Of a stretch of 64,000 nucleotides of DNA, positions 44,781 through 53,358 are shown one piece after another (the first letter of the stretch is position 1; every line of letters starts with the position of its first letter). The notes under the pieces were generated by a model, which worked only from the letters and a program-made list of their open reading frames with translations, ran no database searches and was not told where the DNA came from. The DNA comes from Alphaproteobacteria bacterium (GTDB taxonomy: Bacteria > Pseudomonadota > Alphaproteobacteria > Micropepsales > Micropepsaceae): NCBI GenBank assembly GCA_018971835.1, contig JAGWZW010000005.1:1-64000 (forward strand), given 5' to 3'. The translations under genes and the position numbers were made by a program.

Positions 44781-45098
44781 TTAGAGCGGCGACCCGCCGC
44801 CACCGTCGCCCAACGGCTGCTCGTAATGCTGCACCAGCGGGAAGGGTTCGTAGAAATGATGCAGCGCCGCGCGCCATTCGGCGTAGCGGTCGGACTGGCG
44901 GAAGCCCTCGGTGTGCGCCTCCACGCTGCCCCACCACACCAGCAGCAGGTAGCGGTCTTTCGTCTCCACGCAGCGCCGCAGCTCCATCTTCTGGAAGCCG
45001 GGCGTAGCCTCGATCAGCGGGCGGGCCTTGGCCATCGCCGCCTCGAAGGCGCGGCCCTGGCCCTTCTTCACATTGAGCACGGCATGTTCGAGGATCAC
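44781..45098 (-). CDS. Antibiotic-biosynthesis-monooxygenase (ABM) domain protein
   Basis: A 105-residue ferredoxin-like alpha/beta barrel protein. The start VILEHAVLNVKKGQGRAFEA and the histidine/tryptophan pattern YLLLVWWGSVEAHTEGFRQS fit ABM-domain proteins, which include small heme-degrading or quinol monooxygenases. A glycine run ends the chain. GTG start overlaps the HIT gene (GTGA). The substrate cannot be told. Confidence 0.78.
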   Translation of the reverse strand: MILEHAVLNVKKGQGRAFEAAMAKARPLIEATPGFQKMELRRCVETKDRYLLLVWWGSVEAHTEGFRQSDRYAEWRAALHHFYEPFPLVQHYEQPLGDGGGGSPL

Positions 45099-45511
45099 AG
45101 CGCAGCCCGGATTTTCGCGGCGATGGGTTCGAGGGTGGCGGGTTTCACCATCTCGCGCGCATGCAGCTTCAGGTCGATGCCGGCATACCGCGGCAGAATG
45201 TGAAAATGCACGTGGAACACGCTTTGTCCGGCAGCCGATCCGTTCAACTGTGCCAGCATGATGCCGGGCGGCGACAGCGCCTTCTTCACCGCACGGGCAA
45301 TCTTTTGCGTGGCCAGCATCAGCGCGCTGACGCCGTCCGGCGAAAGGTCCAGCATGTCCATCGCCGGTTCGCGTGGAATTACGAGGGTATGGCCTTCCGC
45401 TTGCGGCATAACGTCCATGAACGAGAGAACGGCGTCGTCTTCATAGACTTTCACGCACGGAATCTCGCCGCGCAGGATCTTGGCGAAGATGTTGGAGGGA
45501 TCGTAGGGCAT
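45095..45511 (-). CDS. HIT-family nucleotide hydrolase
   Basis: A 138-residue histidine-triad protein. The active site HVHFHILPRYAG (about 98-109) has the HxHxHxx pattern, and the start IFAKILRGEIPCVKVYED is typical of the PKCI/HINT branch. These enzymes hydrolyse nucleoside phosphoramidates such as AMP-lysine. It overlaps the ABM gene and follows the FemAB-like gene by 17 bases. Confidence 0.92.
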   Translation of the reverse strand: MPYDPSNIFAKILRGEIPCVKVYEDDAVLSFMDVMPQAEGHTLVIPREPAMDMLDLSPDGVSALMLATQKIARAVKKALSPPGIMLAQLNGSAAGQSVFHVHFHILPRYAGIDLKLHAREMVKPATLEPIAAKIRAAL

Positions 45512-45528
45512 CAGTCACTCCTGTCGGA

Positions 45529-46695
45529 TCAGCCATTCTTCCGGAACGGCGCCAGTTCCGCCAGTCCCTCGATCTCCTGGGCCACGGCCTCGCGTTCCTG
45601 CGACAGGAATGCTGCCACCGCGCGCCTGAGGCCTGGATGGGCGATGAAATGGGCGCTGTAGGTGGGCTCCGGCAGGTAGCCGCGCAACAGCTTGTGCTCG
45701 CCCTGGGCGCCGGCCTCGACCTTGGCAAGGCCCCGCGCGATGGCGAACTCGATGGCCTGGTAATAGCAGGTCTCGAAATGCAGGAATGGGACGTATTCGC
45801 AGGCACCCCAGTTGCGCCCGAATAGCACGCCTTCGCCGAACAGGTTGAGCGCCCCGGCGATATATCGCCGTTCGCGCCGCGCCATCACCAGCAGCACCTG
45901 CTCGCCCATGCGCGCGCCGAGCTGGCTGAAGAAGGTGCGGGAGAGATAGGGCGTGCCCCATTTGCGGCTGCCCGTCTCCATGTAGAAGGCGAAGAACTGG
46001 TCCCAATGCGCCTCGGTGATGTCGCGGCCAGTCAGCCAGTCGAATTCGATGTTCTCAGCCGCCACGGCCGCCCGTTCCTTGCGCAGATTTTTGCGCTTGG
46101 ACGAGGACAAATCGCTGAGAAACTCGTTGAAGCTGGTATAGCCGCGATTACGCCAATGGAACTGCTTGTCCGTGCGCTGCAGGAAGCCCAGCGCGCCGGC
46201 CGCGCGCCATTCGGCTTCGGTCATGAAGGTGACGTGAAGCGAGGAGCCGTCCAGTTCCTTCACCGCCGCCGCGCCGGCGGCCAGGAGCGCGTTTGCCGTT
46301 TCTTCCTGCGGCGCGTCCTTGGCAATCAGGAGCCGGCGGCCGGTGGCGGGGGTGAAGGGCACGGAGGCTTGCAGCTTGGGATAATAGTCACCGCCGGCGC
46401 GCTCGAAGGCCTCGGCCCAGCCCCAGTCGAAGACGTATTCGCCCTGGCTGTGGCTCTTGAGATAAAGCGGCAAGATGCCGGCAATGCCGCCGTCGCGTTC
46501 GATCACCAGATGCACCGGCTGCCAGCCCGTGCGCGGGGAGGCGCAGCCGGTTTCTTCCAGCGCGGCGAAGAAATCGTAGCGTGTGAAGGGGTGGGGATCG
46601 GCGCGCGCCACCGGATTGGCGCAGGCATCCCACGCCGCGGCGCCGATCTCTGCTGCCGCGCCCGCGATCCGTGCGCGTATCTGCGTTTTGGTCAC
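45529..46695 (-). CDS. FemAB/GNAT-like acyl transferase (COG3146 type)
   Basis: A 388-residue protein of the family often annotated as peptidoglycan biosynthesis protein or GNAT family (DUF482). Features are a start region NPVARADPHPFTRYDFFAAL, GILPLYLKSHSQGEYVFDWG, and the C-terminal GAQGEHKLLRGYLPEPTYSA, all typical. No membrane segment is seen. It probably transfers an acyl or aminoacyl group, but the substrate is unknown. GTG start overlaps ridA (GTGA). Confidence 0.82.
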   Translation of the reverse strand: MTKTQIRARIAGAAAEIGAAAWDACANPVARADPHPFTRYDFFAALEETGCASPRTGWQPVHLVIERDGGIAGILPLYLKSHSQGEYVFDWGWAEAFERAGGDYYPKLQASVPFTPATGRRLLIAKDAPQEETANALLAAGAAAVKELDGSSLHVTFMTEAEWRAAGALGFLQRTDKQFHWRNRGYTSFNEFLSDLSSSKRKNLRKERAAVAAENIEFDWLTGRDITEAHWDQFFAFYMETGSRKWGTPYLSRTFFSQLGARMGEQVLLVMARRERRYIAGALNLFGEGVLFGRNWGACEYVPFLHFETCYYQAIEFAIARGLAKVEAGAQGEHKLLRGYLPEPTYSAHFIAHPGLRRAVAAFLSQEREAVAQEIEGLAELAPFRKNG

Positions 46696-47159
46696 GCCAG
46701 CTCGAACACCGCCTCCACTTCCACCGCCACGTTGCGGGGCAGCGAGCCGGCGCCCACCGCCGCGCGCGCGTGGCGGCCGGCCTCGCCGAACACCTCCAGC
46801 ATCAGGTCGGAAGCGCCGTTGGCCACTTCGGGATGCTGGCTGAAGCCGGGCACCGCATTCACGAACACGCCAAGTCTGACGCAGCGCCCGACCCTGGAAA
46901 GATCGCCGCCGGCCGCCGCCTTGAGCTGCGCCAGCAGGTTGATGGCGCAGAGCCGCGCGGCCGCCTGGCCGTCTTCCAGCGTCAAATCCTTGCCCACCGT
47001 GCCGACATATTTGAGGGCCCCGGCCTCCAGCGTCACCTGCCCGGAAATGAACACCTGTTTTCCGCTGATCACATAAGGCACATAGGAGGCGACCGGTGCG
47101 GGCGGTTCCGGTAGTTTGATGCCGAGTTCAGCGAGGCGGATGTCGATGGCGTTGGTCAT
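46692..47159 (-). CDS. RidA-family protein, long subfamily
   Basis: A 155-residue YjgF/YER057c/UK114 protein. It includes YVISGKQVFISGQVTLE (about 28-44), RCVRLGVFVNAVPGFSQHPE, and the catalytic arginine in GRHARAAVGAGSLP (about 130). RidA proteins hydrolyse reactive enamines and imines formed by PLP enzymes. It is the first gene of the operon ridA-FemAB-HIT-ABM, divergent from aguA with 92 bases between. Confidence 0.9.
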   Translation of the reverse strand: MTNAIDIRLAELGIKLPEPPAPVASYVPYVISGKQVFISGQVTLEAGALKYVGTVGKDLTLEDGQAAARLCAINLLAQLKAAAGGDLSRVGRCVRLGVFVNAVPGFSQHPEVANGASDLMLEVFGEAGRHARAAVGAGSLPRNVAVEVEAVFELA

Positions 47160-47251
47160 GTGAAACTCCTGAGTTGGCCCGAACCTAATCCGCCCGGCGG
47201 GATGAATCGAGGGGGCTCCCGCAAATCCGCGTGAACGGCTATAGAGGATTC

Positions 47252-48301
47252 ATGAAGCGTCTCGATGCCGACGATCCCTGTCCCGCGCGCGATGGCTATG
47301 TCATGCCGGCCGAATGGAGCGCGCACGCGCGCACCTGGATGTGCTGGCCCTGCCGCATCGAGGCGTGGGGCGGGCCGGACGGATTGCTGCGCGCCAAGCA
47401 AGCACTGGCCCGCGTGGCCCGCGCCATCTCGACCTTCGAGCCGGTGACGCTGGCCGCGCGCCCGCACGATGTGGCGGAAGCGCGGCTGGCCTGTGCCGGC
47501 AAGGTCGAGGTTTTCGAGGCGGCGCTCGACGATTCGTGGGCACGCGATTCGGGGCCGACCTTCCTGTTGGGGCCGGGCGGGGCCAAGGCCGGCATCCAGT
47601 GGCAGTTCAACGCCTGGGGCAACAAATATCAACCGTATGCGGATGATGCGCGGTTCGCTTCGCGCGTGCTGGCGGCGGCGGGCGCGCGGATTTACGAGGC
47701 GCCGCTGACCTGCGAGGGCGGAGCCATCCATGTGGACGGCGCGGGCACGCTCATCACCACCGAGCAATGCCTGCTCAACCCCAACCGCAATCCGAACCTG
47801 ACGCAACAGCAGGTGGAGGAGCGGCTGGCGCTCTTCACCGGCGCGCGCAAGGTGATCTGGCTGGGCGAGGGCTTCTCGGATGACGAGACGGACGGCCATG
47901 TCGACAACATCGCCTGTTTTGCCGCGCCCGGCCGGGTGATCGTGGGCGTGCCCGCGGCCAGATCCCATCCCGATTACGAGCCGGTGAGCGAGGCCATTCG
48001 CCGTCTCGCTGCCGCCCGCGACGCGGAGGGGCGCAGCTTCGAGGTCGTGGAGATCGTGCAGCCGGAGCGGCTCAAGCTCGACTGGCGAGGCCGGCCGCTG
48101 CAGGCCAGCTATGTGAACTTCTATCTGCCGAACGGCGGCGTGGTGATGCCGGCCTTCGACGACCCGAACGACGAGCGCGCGCGCGGCGTGATCGCCGATT
48201 GTTTTCCCGGCCGCGATATTTTGCAGGTGGATGCGCTCGATATCGTCGAGGGCGGTGGTGGCATCCACTGCATCACCCAACAGGAGCCGGACGGGCTATG
48301 A
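47252..48301 (+). CDS. aguA: Agmatine deiminase (AguA)
   Basis: A 349-residue enzyme of the guanidino-group-modifying family that converts agmatine to N-carbamoylputrescine. MPAEWSAHARTWMCWP (about 18-33), SWARDSGPTFLL (about 92-103), DDETDGHVDNIACF, and the C-terminal catalytic cysteine in GGGGIHCITQQEP (about 333-345) are all in place. The ATG at 47252 has AGAGGA upstream. It overlaps aguB by four bases, so the two-step route from agmatine to putrescine is a single operon. Confidence 0.94.
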   Translation: MKRLDADDPCPARDGYVMPAEWSAHARTWMCWPCRIEAWGGPDGLLRAKQALARVARAISTFEPVTLAARPHDVAEARLACAGKVEVFEAALDDSWARDSGPTFLLGPGGAKAGIQWQFNAWGNKYQPYADDARFASRVLAAAGARIYEAPLTCEGGAIHVDGAGTLITTEQCLLNPNRNPNLTQQQVEERLALFTGARKVIWLGEGFSDDETDGHVDNIACFAAPGRVIVGVPAARSHPDYEPVSEAIRRLAAARDAEGRSFEVVEIVQPERLKLDWRGRPLQASYVNFYLPNGGVVMPAFDDPNDERARGVIADCFPGRDILQVDALDIVEGGGGIHCITQQEPDGL

Positions 48302-49173
48302 GAAAAGTCGCCTTCGCCGCCACGCAGTTCGCCTGTTCCTGGGATCGTGCCGCCAACATCGCCAAGGCAAAGGAACTGGTGCGCGCAGCGGCGGGCAAGG
48401 GCGCCAATGTGATCCTGTTGCAGGAGCTGTTCGAGACGCCCTATTTCTGCCAGGACCAGTTGGCCGAGCATTTCGCGCTCGCCGCGCCATTTGAAGGCAA
48501 TCCACTGATCGCGGAGCTGGCGGAGCTGGCGAAGGAACTGGGCGTCGTGCTGCCGGTCAGCTTCTTCGAGCGCGCCGGCAAGGCCTATTTCAATTCGCTG
48601 GCGATGGTGGATGCGGATGGCCGCGTGCTGGGCCTTTACCGCAAGTCGCACATCCCCGACGGGCCGGGCTATCAGGAGAAGTATTACTTCACGCCTGGCG
48701 ATACCGGCTTCAAGGTGTGGCACACGCGCTTCGGTGTCGTCGGTTGCGGCATCTGCTGGGACCAGTGGTTTCCCGAGGAAGCCCGCGCGATGGCGCTGAT
48801 GGGTGCGGAGGCCTTGCTCTATCCCACCGCCATCGGCAGCGAGCCGCCGCCCGCGCCGCCGGTGGACAGCCGCGATCACTGGCGGCGCGTGATGCAGGGC
48901 CATGCCGGGGCGAACTATGTTCCGGTGATCGCGTCGAACCGCATCGGCACCGAAAAGGGGCAGGCGGGCGAGATGATTTTTTACGGCTCCTCCTTCATCG
49001 CCGATGCCACGGGCGGTCTTGCGGCGGAGCTGGGCCGCAGCGCGGAAGGCGTGATCGTGGCGTCGTTCGATCTGGACGAGATCGCGACGATGCGCGCCTC
49101 CTGGGGCCTGTTCCGCGATCGCCGGCCTGAGCTTTACGGCGCGCTGCTGTCCCATGACGGCCGGCGCGGATGA
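48298..49173 (+). CDS. aguB: N-carbamoylputrescine amidase (AguB)
   Basis: A 291-residue nitrilase-superfamily amidase that turns N-carbamoylputrescine into putrescine. The catalytic triad is visible: Glu in LLQELFETPYF (about 41), Lys in YRKSHIPDGPGY (about 118) and Cys in GCGICWDQWFPE (about 155). Length and GPGYQEKYYFTPGDTGF are typical of AguB. The start overlaps aguA (ATGA) and the stop overlaps the EipB gene (ATGA). Confidence 0.94.
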   Translation: MRKVAFAATQFACSWDRAANIAKAKELVRAAAGKGANVILLQELFETPYFCQDQLAEHFALAAPFEGNPLIAELAELAKELGVVLPVSFFERAGKAYFNSLAMVDADGRVLGLYRKSHIPDGPGYQEKYYFTPGDTGFKVWHTRFGVVGCGICWDQWFPEEARAMALMGAEALLYPTAIGSEPPPAPPVDSRDHWRRVMQGHAGANYVPVIASNRIGTEKGQAGEMIFYGSSFIADATGGLAAELGRSAEGVIVASFDLDEIATMRASWGLFRDRRPELYGALLSHDGRRG

Positions 49174-49967
49174 CGCGATGGCGCCAATTGGCGGCGCTGG
49201 CCGTTGCCGCGGGCAGCATCGCGGCCGCGCCGCAGATCGTGCCCAATCGCGCGACCTATGAAGTCTCGCTCGCCCATGCCGTGCCGGGCGGGGTGATCGG
49301 CGCGCGCGGGCGCACGGTGATCGAGGTGTCCGACACCTGCGACGGCTGGCGCACGGTGGAGCGTTTTCTGCTCGACACCAGCGACGGCGACGGTCAAGTC
49401 TCGCGCTCCGATTTCGTCATCACCGCGTGGGAGGACAAGACCGGCCAGGCCATGCACTTCGAAGTCACCGACATGTCGGACGGCACGATCGACGAACGCA
49501 ACAAGGGCCGGGCCGAACTGGCCGCGGATGGCGGCACCGTCACGCTCACTGCGCCCGTGGCCAGCAGCTTCGCATTGCCGGCGGGCACGGTCTTCCCGAT
49601 GGCCCAGACACTGGAAATTCTGCACGCCGCCGAAGCCGGAAAAACCGGCCTTTCCGGCCCGGTGTTCCAGGGCGGCGATGCGACCAGCCTCTATTATTCC
49701 ACCGCCACCATCGGCAAGCTGGTGGGACTTGCGGATCCGGGACGCGAGGCGCCGGACGGGGCCGCCGATCTGCTCTCCGGTGTGGCAGCCTGGCCGGTGG
49801 TGATGGGTTATTACCCGACCGGCAAGGACGGCCTGTCACCAGACTACGAAGTGGCCACACGGCTCTATGCCAATGGTATCGCCGGCACCATGACGCTGAT
49901 TTATTCCGACTTCACGCTGACTGCGAAGCTGACAAAGCTGGAACGGCTGCCGCCGCCGAAGTGCTGA
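49170..49967 (+). CDS. EipB-type DUF1849 periplasmic protein
   Basis: A 265-residue protein of DUF1849, the EipB family that supports cell-envelope integrity in alphaproteobacteria. A signal peptide ends near AAAPQ (about 20). RATYEVSLAHAVPGGVIGARG (in two parts, 27-47) is the family start. Cys57 in DTCDGW and the very last residue, Cys265, match the pair that forms a conserved disulfide in Brucella EipB. It overlaps aguB, giving it an unexpected place in a polyamine operon. It converges on dinB with no spacer. Confidence 0.88.
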   Translation: MTRWRQLAALAVAAGSIAAAPQIVPNRATYEVSLAHAVPGGVIGARGRTVIEVSDTCDGWRTVERFLLDTSDGDGQVSRSDFVITAWEDKTGQAMHFEVTDMSDGTIDERNKGRAELAADGGTVTLTAPVASSFALPAGTVFPMAQTLEILHAAEAGKTGLSGPVFQGGDATSLYYSTATIGKLVGLADPGREAPDGAADLLSGVAAWPVVMGYYPTGKDGLSPDYEVATRLYANGIAGTMTLIYSDFTLTAKLTKLERLPPPKC

Positions 49968-51224
49968 TCATTTCATCCCCCGCCCCTTGCCGAGCACATC
50001 GCGGCCGAATTTGGCGCGCACCTTGTCCATGGCCCGCTCGGCGGCCGCGCGCTTGCCTGCGCCTTCGTCCACCAGGTCGGCGGGATCGCAATCGGCAGCG
50101 CTGACCAAGTTCGAAATCCCCACGCCCAGCAAACGAAACGCCGTGCCGTCGGCCTCGCGCAGCAGCGCCTCGCGTGCCACGCGGTAGATGCGGTCGGCAA
50201 GCTGCGTGGGCGCCTCAAGCGAATGGCTGCGGGTGCGGGTTTTGAAGCCGGCCGTCTTGAGCTTCAGCGTCACGGTGCGCCCGCCGAGGTCGCTCGCTTT
50301 GGCGCGGGCGGAGACGCGCTCGGCCTGATCCCACAGCACATGCTCCAGCGTTTCGAAATCGGTGATATCGGTTTCGAAGGTGACTTCGCCGGAGATGCTC
50401 TTCATCTCGGCGTCGGGATCGACGGCGCGCGCATCCTCCGCGTTGGCCATGCGCCAGAGCCACAGCCCGGTATTGCCGTAGTGCTTCATCAGGTCGTGCG
50501 GATCGGCGTCCTGCACATGTGCGATGGTGGTGACGCCGTCCCGCGCCAGCCGCGCCTCGGTCGCCGCGCCCACGCCGCGGACGAAGCCGATGGGTTTTGC
50601 CCGCAGGAAGGTTTTGGCCTCGGCACGGCCGATCACGGCGAAGCCGCGCGGTTTGTCGAGGTCGGACGCCAGCTTGGCCAGGAACTTGTTGTAGCTGAGG
50701 CCGATCGAGGCGGTGATGCCGATATCGTCGTGAATCCGCTTCGCCAACCGTGCCATGCTCTTGGCCGGGGTCATGCCGTGCAACCGCTCGGTGCCGGAAA
50801 GATCGAGATAGGCCTCGTCGAGCGAGAGCGGCTCGACCAGCGGCGTCAGTTCGCGCATCAGCGCGCGCACGGCGCGTGCCACTTCGGCATATTTGCTCAT
50901 GCTGGGCCGGATCACCACCGCCTTGGGGCAGAGCTTGAGGGCCTGGAACATCGGCATTGCCGAGCGCACGCCGTGGATACGGGCGAGATAGCAGGCGGTT
51001 GAGACCACGCCGCGCCGCCCGCTGCCGCCCACGATTACCGGCTTGTCGATCAGCGAGGGATCGTCGCGCTTTTCGATGGATGCGTAGAAAGCGTCGCAGT
51101 CGAGATGCGCGATGGCGAGCGCATCCAGTTCGGCATGCGAGAGGATCCGTCGGCCGCCGCAGGCCTTGCAGCGTGTCCCGCTCTGGGGGGCATCGGCAAG
51201 GCAGTCGCGGCAGAAGGCGCTCAT
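49968..51224 (-). CDS. dinB: DNA polymerase IV (DinB) with N-terminal zinc-finger-like extension
   Basis: A 418-residue Y-family translesion polymerase. Residues 5-22 carry four cysteines, CRDC and CKAC, that resemble a zinc ribbon. The polymerase core follows, with the metal motif AHLDCDAFYASIEKRDDP (about 39-56), PLSLDEAYLDLSG, the helix-hairpin-helix IGFVRGVGAATEARLARDGV, and a little-finger domain. The C terminus has no clear beta-clamp peptide that I can place with certainty. It overlaps the HAD gene by four bases. Confidence 0.9.
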   Translation of the reverse strand: MSAFCRDCLADAPQSGTRCKACGGRRILSHAELDALAIAHLDCDAFYASIEKRDDPSLIDKPVIVGGSGRRGVVSTACYLARIHGVRSAMPMFQALKLCPKAVVIRPSMSKYAEVARAVRALMRELTPLVEPLSLDEAYLDLSGTERLHGMTPAKSMARLAKRIHDDIGITASIGLSYNKFLAKLASDLDKPRGFAVIGRAEAKTFLRAKPIGFVRGVGAATEARLARDGVTTIAHVQDADPHDLMKHYGNTGLWLWRMANAEDARAVDPDAEMKSISGEVTFETDITDFETLEHVLWDQAERVSARAKASDLGGRTVTLKLKTAGFKTRTRSHSLEAPTQLADRIYRVAREALLREADGTAFRLLGVGISNLVSAADCDPADLVDEGAGKRAAAERAMDKVRAKFGRDVLGKGRGMK

Positions 51225-51871
51225 TGCGGCAGGCGGGCGCGGATGAAGGCTTCGGCTGCGCGCCAGTCTTCTGCGCGCAGATGTGCGGCGGGCGCCGGCG
51301 GCATCAGCGGCTTCAGCCGCTCGTCGCCGACGAGATGGATGCGGAAAACCTGGGGCGCGGTTTCGGCGGCATGGGCCAGATGCTGCGGAATGTCGTCCAT
51401 GAAGAAAGCGGGAGTCCCCGCGCGCTGCGCCAGCGCCTTCACCGCCTCGCCCTTGGGCCCGGAATTGACCAGCAGCGGAAAATCGAAGCCGAGCCTGGCA
51501 AGGTTGCGGACGCGCGCGGGCGCCTGCGCCGGTGTGACGTTGGAGAGTACGACGGTCTGCATCCGTCCGCGCAGACCCGCCAGCACCTCGGCGGCGTGCT
51601 CCACCGCGTCCAGCGAATCGAGGTCGCTGCGGAATTCTTCGAGCAGGACGGTGACTTCGACGTCGATCAGCTTCGTGCCGTCGTCATGGCGCGTCACGTT
51701 GCCGTGCAGCCGGTAGCTGGAAAGATCGAGCGTGAGCCCGCGCGCGTCGAGAAACCGGATGAAGCCGTCCACGAAGCGCAGCAGCACTTCGTCGGCATCG
51801 GTGATGAGCAGCGGCCGATCCGCGTCGAGCGGAACCGTAGCGGGCGAAGTATGGAAGTTGTTCTTCGTCAT
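51221..51871 (-). CDS. HAD-superfamily hydrolase, cotranscribed with dinB
   Basis: A 216-residue haloacid-dehalogenase-fold protein. Motif I is ITDADEVLLRF (about 23-33, DxDxV intact), motif II is VVLSNVTPAQAPAR, motif III is the lysine region near SGPKGEAVKAL, and motif IV FMDDIPQHL. All are consistent with a working phosphatase, substrate unknown. Four-base overlaps tie it to DUF3572 upstream and dinB downstream. Confidence 0.8.
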   Translation of the reverse strand: MTKNNFHTSPATVPLDADRPLLITDADEVLLRFVDGFIRFLDARGLTLDLSSYRLHGNVTRHDDGTKLIDVEVTVLLEEFRSDLDSLDAVEHAAEVLAGLRGRMQTVVLSNVTPAQAPARVRNLARLGFDFPLLVNSGPKGEAVKALAQRAGTPAFFMDDIPQHLAHAAETAPQVFRIHLVGDERLKPLMPPAPAAHLRAEDWRAAEAFIRARLPQ

Positions 51872-52149
51872 GCTGGCGCAGCACCGGGCAGCGCGCGGCG
51901 CAGGCGGTGCAGGGCCGCCGAATCGAGTTCCTGCTGCGCGCAGAAATCGGTGACCAGCGCATCGTCGCCGAGCAGAAAGTCCATCACCGCGGCAAGGAAT
52001 TCCGGATCGCCTGCGCGCGCACGGATGACGTCGATATCCGCGCCGGACGCCGCCATGAAGCGGCCGAGCGCATCCGCGGCGGCGAGAAAGCCCAGGGCTT
52101 CAAGCGCCACGGTCTCGGCGCGGGAGGTTTCCAGACCTGAGGACTTCAC
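51868..52149 (-). CDS. DUF3572 family protein
   Basis: A 93-residue protein beginning VKSSGLETSRAETVALEALG with GTG. Segments ALGFLAAADALGRFMAASG and AAVMDFLLGDDALVTDFC fit DUF3572, a short alphaproteobacterial family of all-helical proteins. No function is known. It is the first gene of a three-gene unit with a HAD protein and DinB. Confidence 0.78.
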   Translation of the reverse strand: MKSSGLETSRAETVALEALGFLAAADALGRFMAASGADIDVIRARAGDPEFLAAVMDFLLGDDALVTDFCAQQELDSAALHRLRRALPGAAPA

Positions 52150-52208
52150 GCGGGCGCAAACCTTTGCCGGCGGACCATTCCGCCCGCTCCGGTTATACGC
52201 CCGCTCTG

Positions 52209-52448
52209 CTAGAAATCCACGTTGTCCTGGGGCGCGCGCTGGCTGAGCGCCAGCAGGCGCCTTGCCTCGGCGGCGGCCAGATGCAGCAGCCGCGCCAGCA
52301 CGTCGTGGTGCTGCGCTTCGGCGATTCGCGCGAGGTCGCGCAGCATGCGTGCGCTATAGTCATCGATATCCTGCGCGGAAAGAGCCGCAGGGGGAGATCC
52401 ACATTCCGTCCCACCGTCCTTGGTGAGATTCTGGTGAGGATCCGGCAT
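52209..52448 (-). CDS. Small hypothetical helical protein
   Basis: A 79-residue protein starting at 52448 (MPDPHQNLTKDGG), with GGGAGG eight bases upstream. The C-terminal half is predicted helical and rich in Ala, Arg and Leu (DIDDYSARMLRDLARIAEAQ). I do not recognise a family. It lies 26 bases downstream of the FlbD-like gene on the same strand and may be cotranscribed with it. Confidence 0.6.
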   Translation of the reverse strand: MPDPHQNLTKDGGTECGSPPAALSAQDIDDYSARMLRDLARIAEAQHHDVLARLLHLAAAEARRLLALSQRAPQDNVDF

Positions 52449-52474
52449 TGGGCTTTCCTCCCGCAGTTTTGATT

Positions 52475-53041
52475 TCAAAAGCCGCCGGCGGTCTGAGGTT
52501 CGCCTTGACGCCGGGCCCCAGCATGGCCGTCCTGAGCCTCATGGGCTGCCGGCACTTCACCGGGAAGCGGCACGACGATTCCGGCCTGGGTGTATTCCCG
52601 AAGCTTGTTGCGCAGCGTGCGCACGGAAATGTCGAGGATTTCAGCTGCGCGTGTGCGGTTGCCGAGGCAACAGGCGAGGGTGATGAGGATCAGTTCGCGC
52701 TCAACTTCCGCGACACTGTGGCCCAGGAGCGCACGCATGGCCGCCTCAGACGGGCGTTTGCCGGTGTGAAGTTCCTCGGCCTGTTCGGGCAGGCGGATCA
52801 CCTCGGCGCCGATCTCGTCGCCTTCTGCCATGATGGCCGCGCGGCGTATGGTGGCTTCCATTGCCGATAGATCGCTGTGCCAGTCATACGCGGCGAGCAG
52901 GGCCTCAGCTTCCGCGCTGAGCGGGCGAAACGGCAAGCCACGGTCCTGGGCGCATTTGCACGCGAACAATTCGGCCAGCGAACGGATATGTCGGGAGCCG
53001 TGATTTTGAGAATGATACTCAGTGAGTACGTCCGGTTGCAT
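52475..53041 (-). CDS. FlbD-like C-terminal DNA-binding protein, lacking receiver and ATPase core
   Basis: A 188-residue protein. Residues about 25-105 resemble the end of the AAA+ domain of an NtrC/FlbD-type activator: SLAELFACKCAQDRGLPFRP, then AYDWHSDLSAMEATIRRA, where the usual WPGNVRELEN is changed to WHSDLSAMEA. A Fis-type helix-turn-helix follows (about 125-165), with LACCLGNRTRAAEILDISVR and TLRNKLREY. The receiver and GAFTGA-bearing ATPase core are absent, so it cannot work as a sigma-54 activator itself. The start at 53041 has GAGG six bases upstream. It could be a degraded flbD or a free-standing DNA-binding factor. Confidence 0.75.
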   Translation of the reverse strand: MQPDVLTEYHSQNHGSRHIRSLAELFACKCAQDRGLPFRPLSAEAEALLAAYDWHSDLSAMEATIRRAAIMAEGDEIGAEVIRLPEQAEELHTGKRPSEAAMRALLGHSVAEVERELILITLACCLGNRTRAAEILDISVRTLRNKLREYTQAGIVVPLPGEVPAAHEAQDGHAGARRQGEPQTAGGF

Positions 53042-53358
53042 CCCCAACCTCATGTCTTGGTCAGCGCCTGATTGCGCATGGGTCGTTGTACAACCATTAA
53101 TAAACAAGCCTCTTTGGAAATACAACCGTAGATAGAATTCTGGTTAAGTAATTTTCACCGTGCGAACGGCCCAAAACCGCCGACTGGCGGGCGCCCCAAG
53201 GCAACATCGTCAAGGGAGCGTTAAGGGTTCCAATCACATACTGCCTATGCCCCAAGGCAGCTGTCGGCTGCCGGTCGTCCAGTCTCCGGCCGGGGCCAAG
53301 GGGGATGTCCGCGCGGGAACCGGCGCGGTTGGCGAGTATCGGCCGAGGAGAGCAAGGA
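53042..53358. promoter_or_regulatory. Divergent intergenic region with a perfect palindrome
   Basis: This 317-base region between the FlbD-like gene and divK has a relatively A/T-rich core (53085-53155). It contains the perfect ten-base palindrome GTTGTACAAC at 53085-53094 and a further TACAAC half-site at 53121-53126. Both promoters must lie here. I see no gene in it and no clear CtrA site of the TTAA-N7-TTAA form. Confidence 0.45.
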
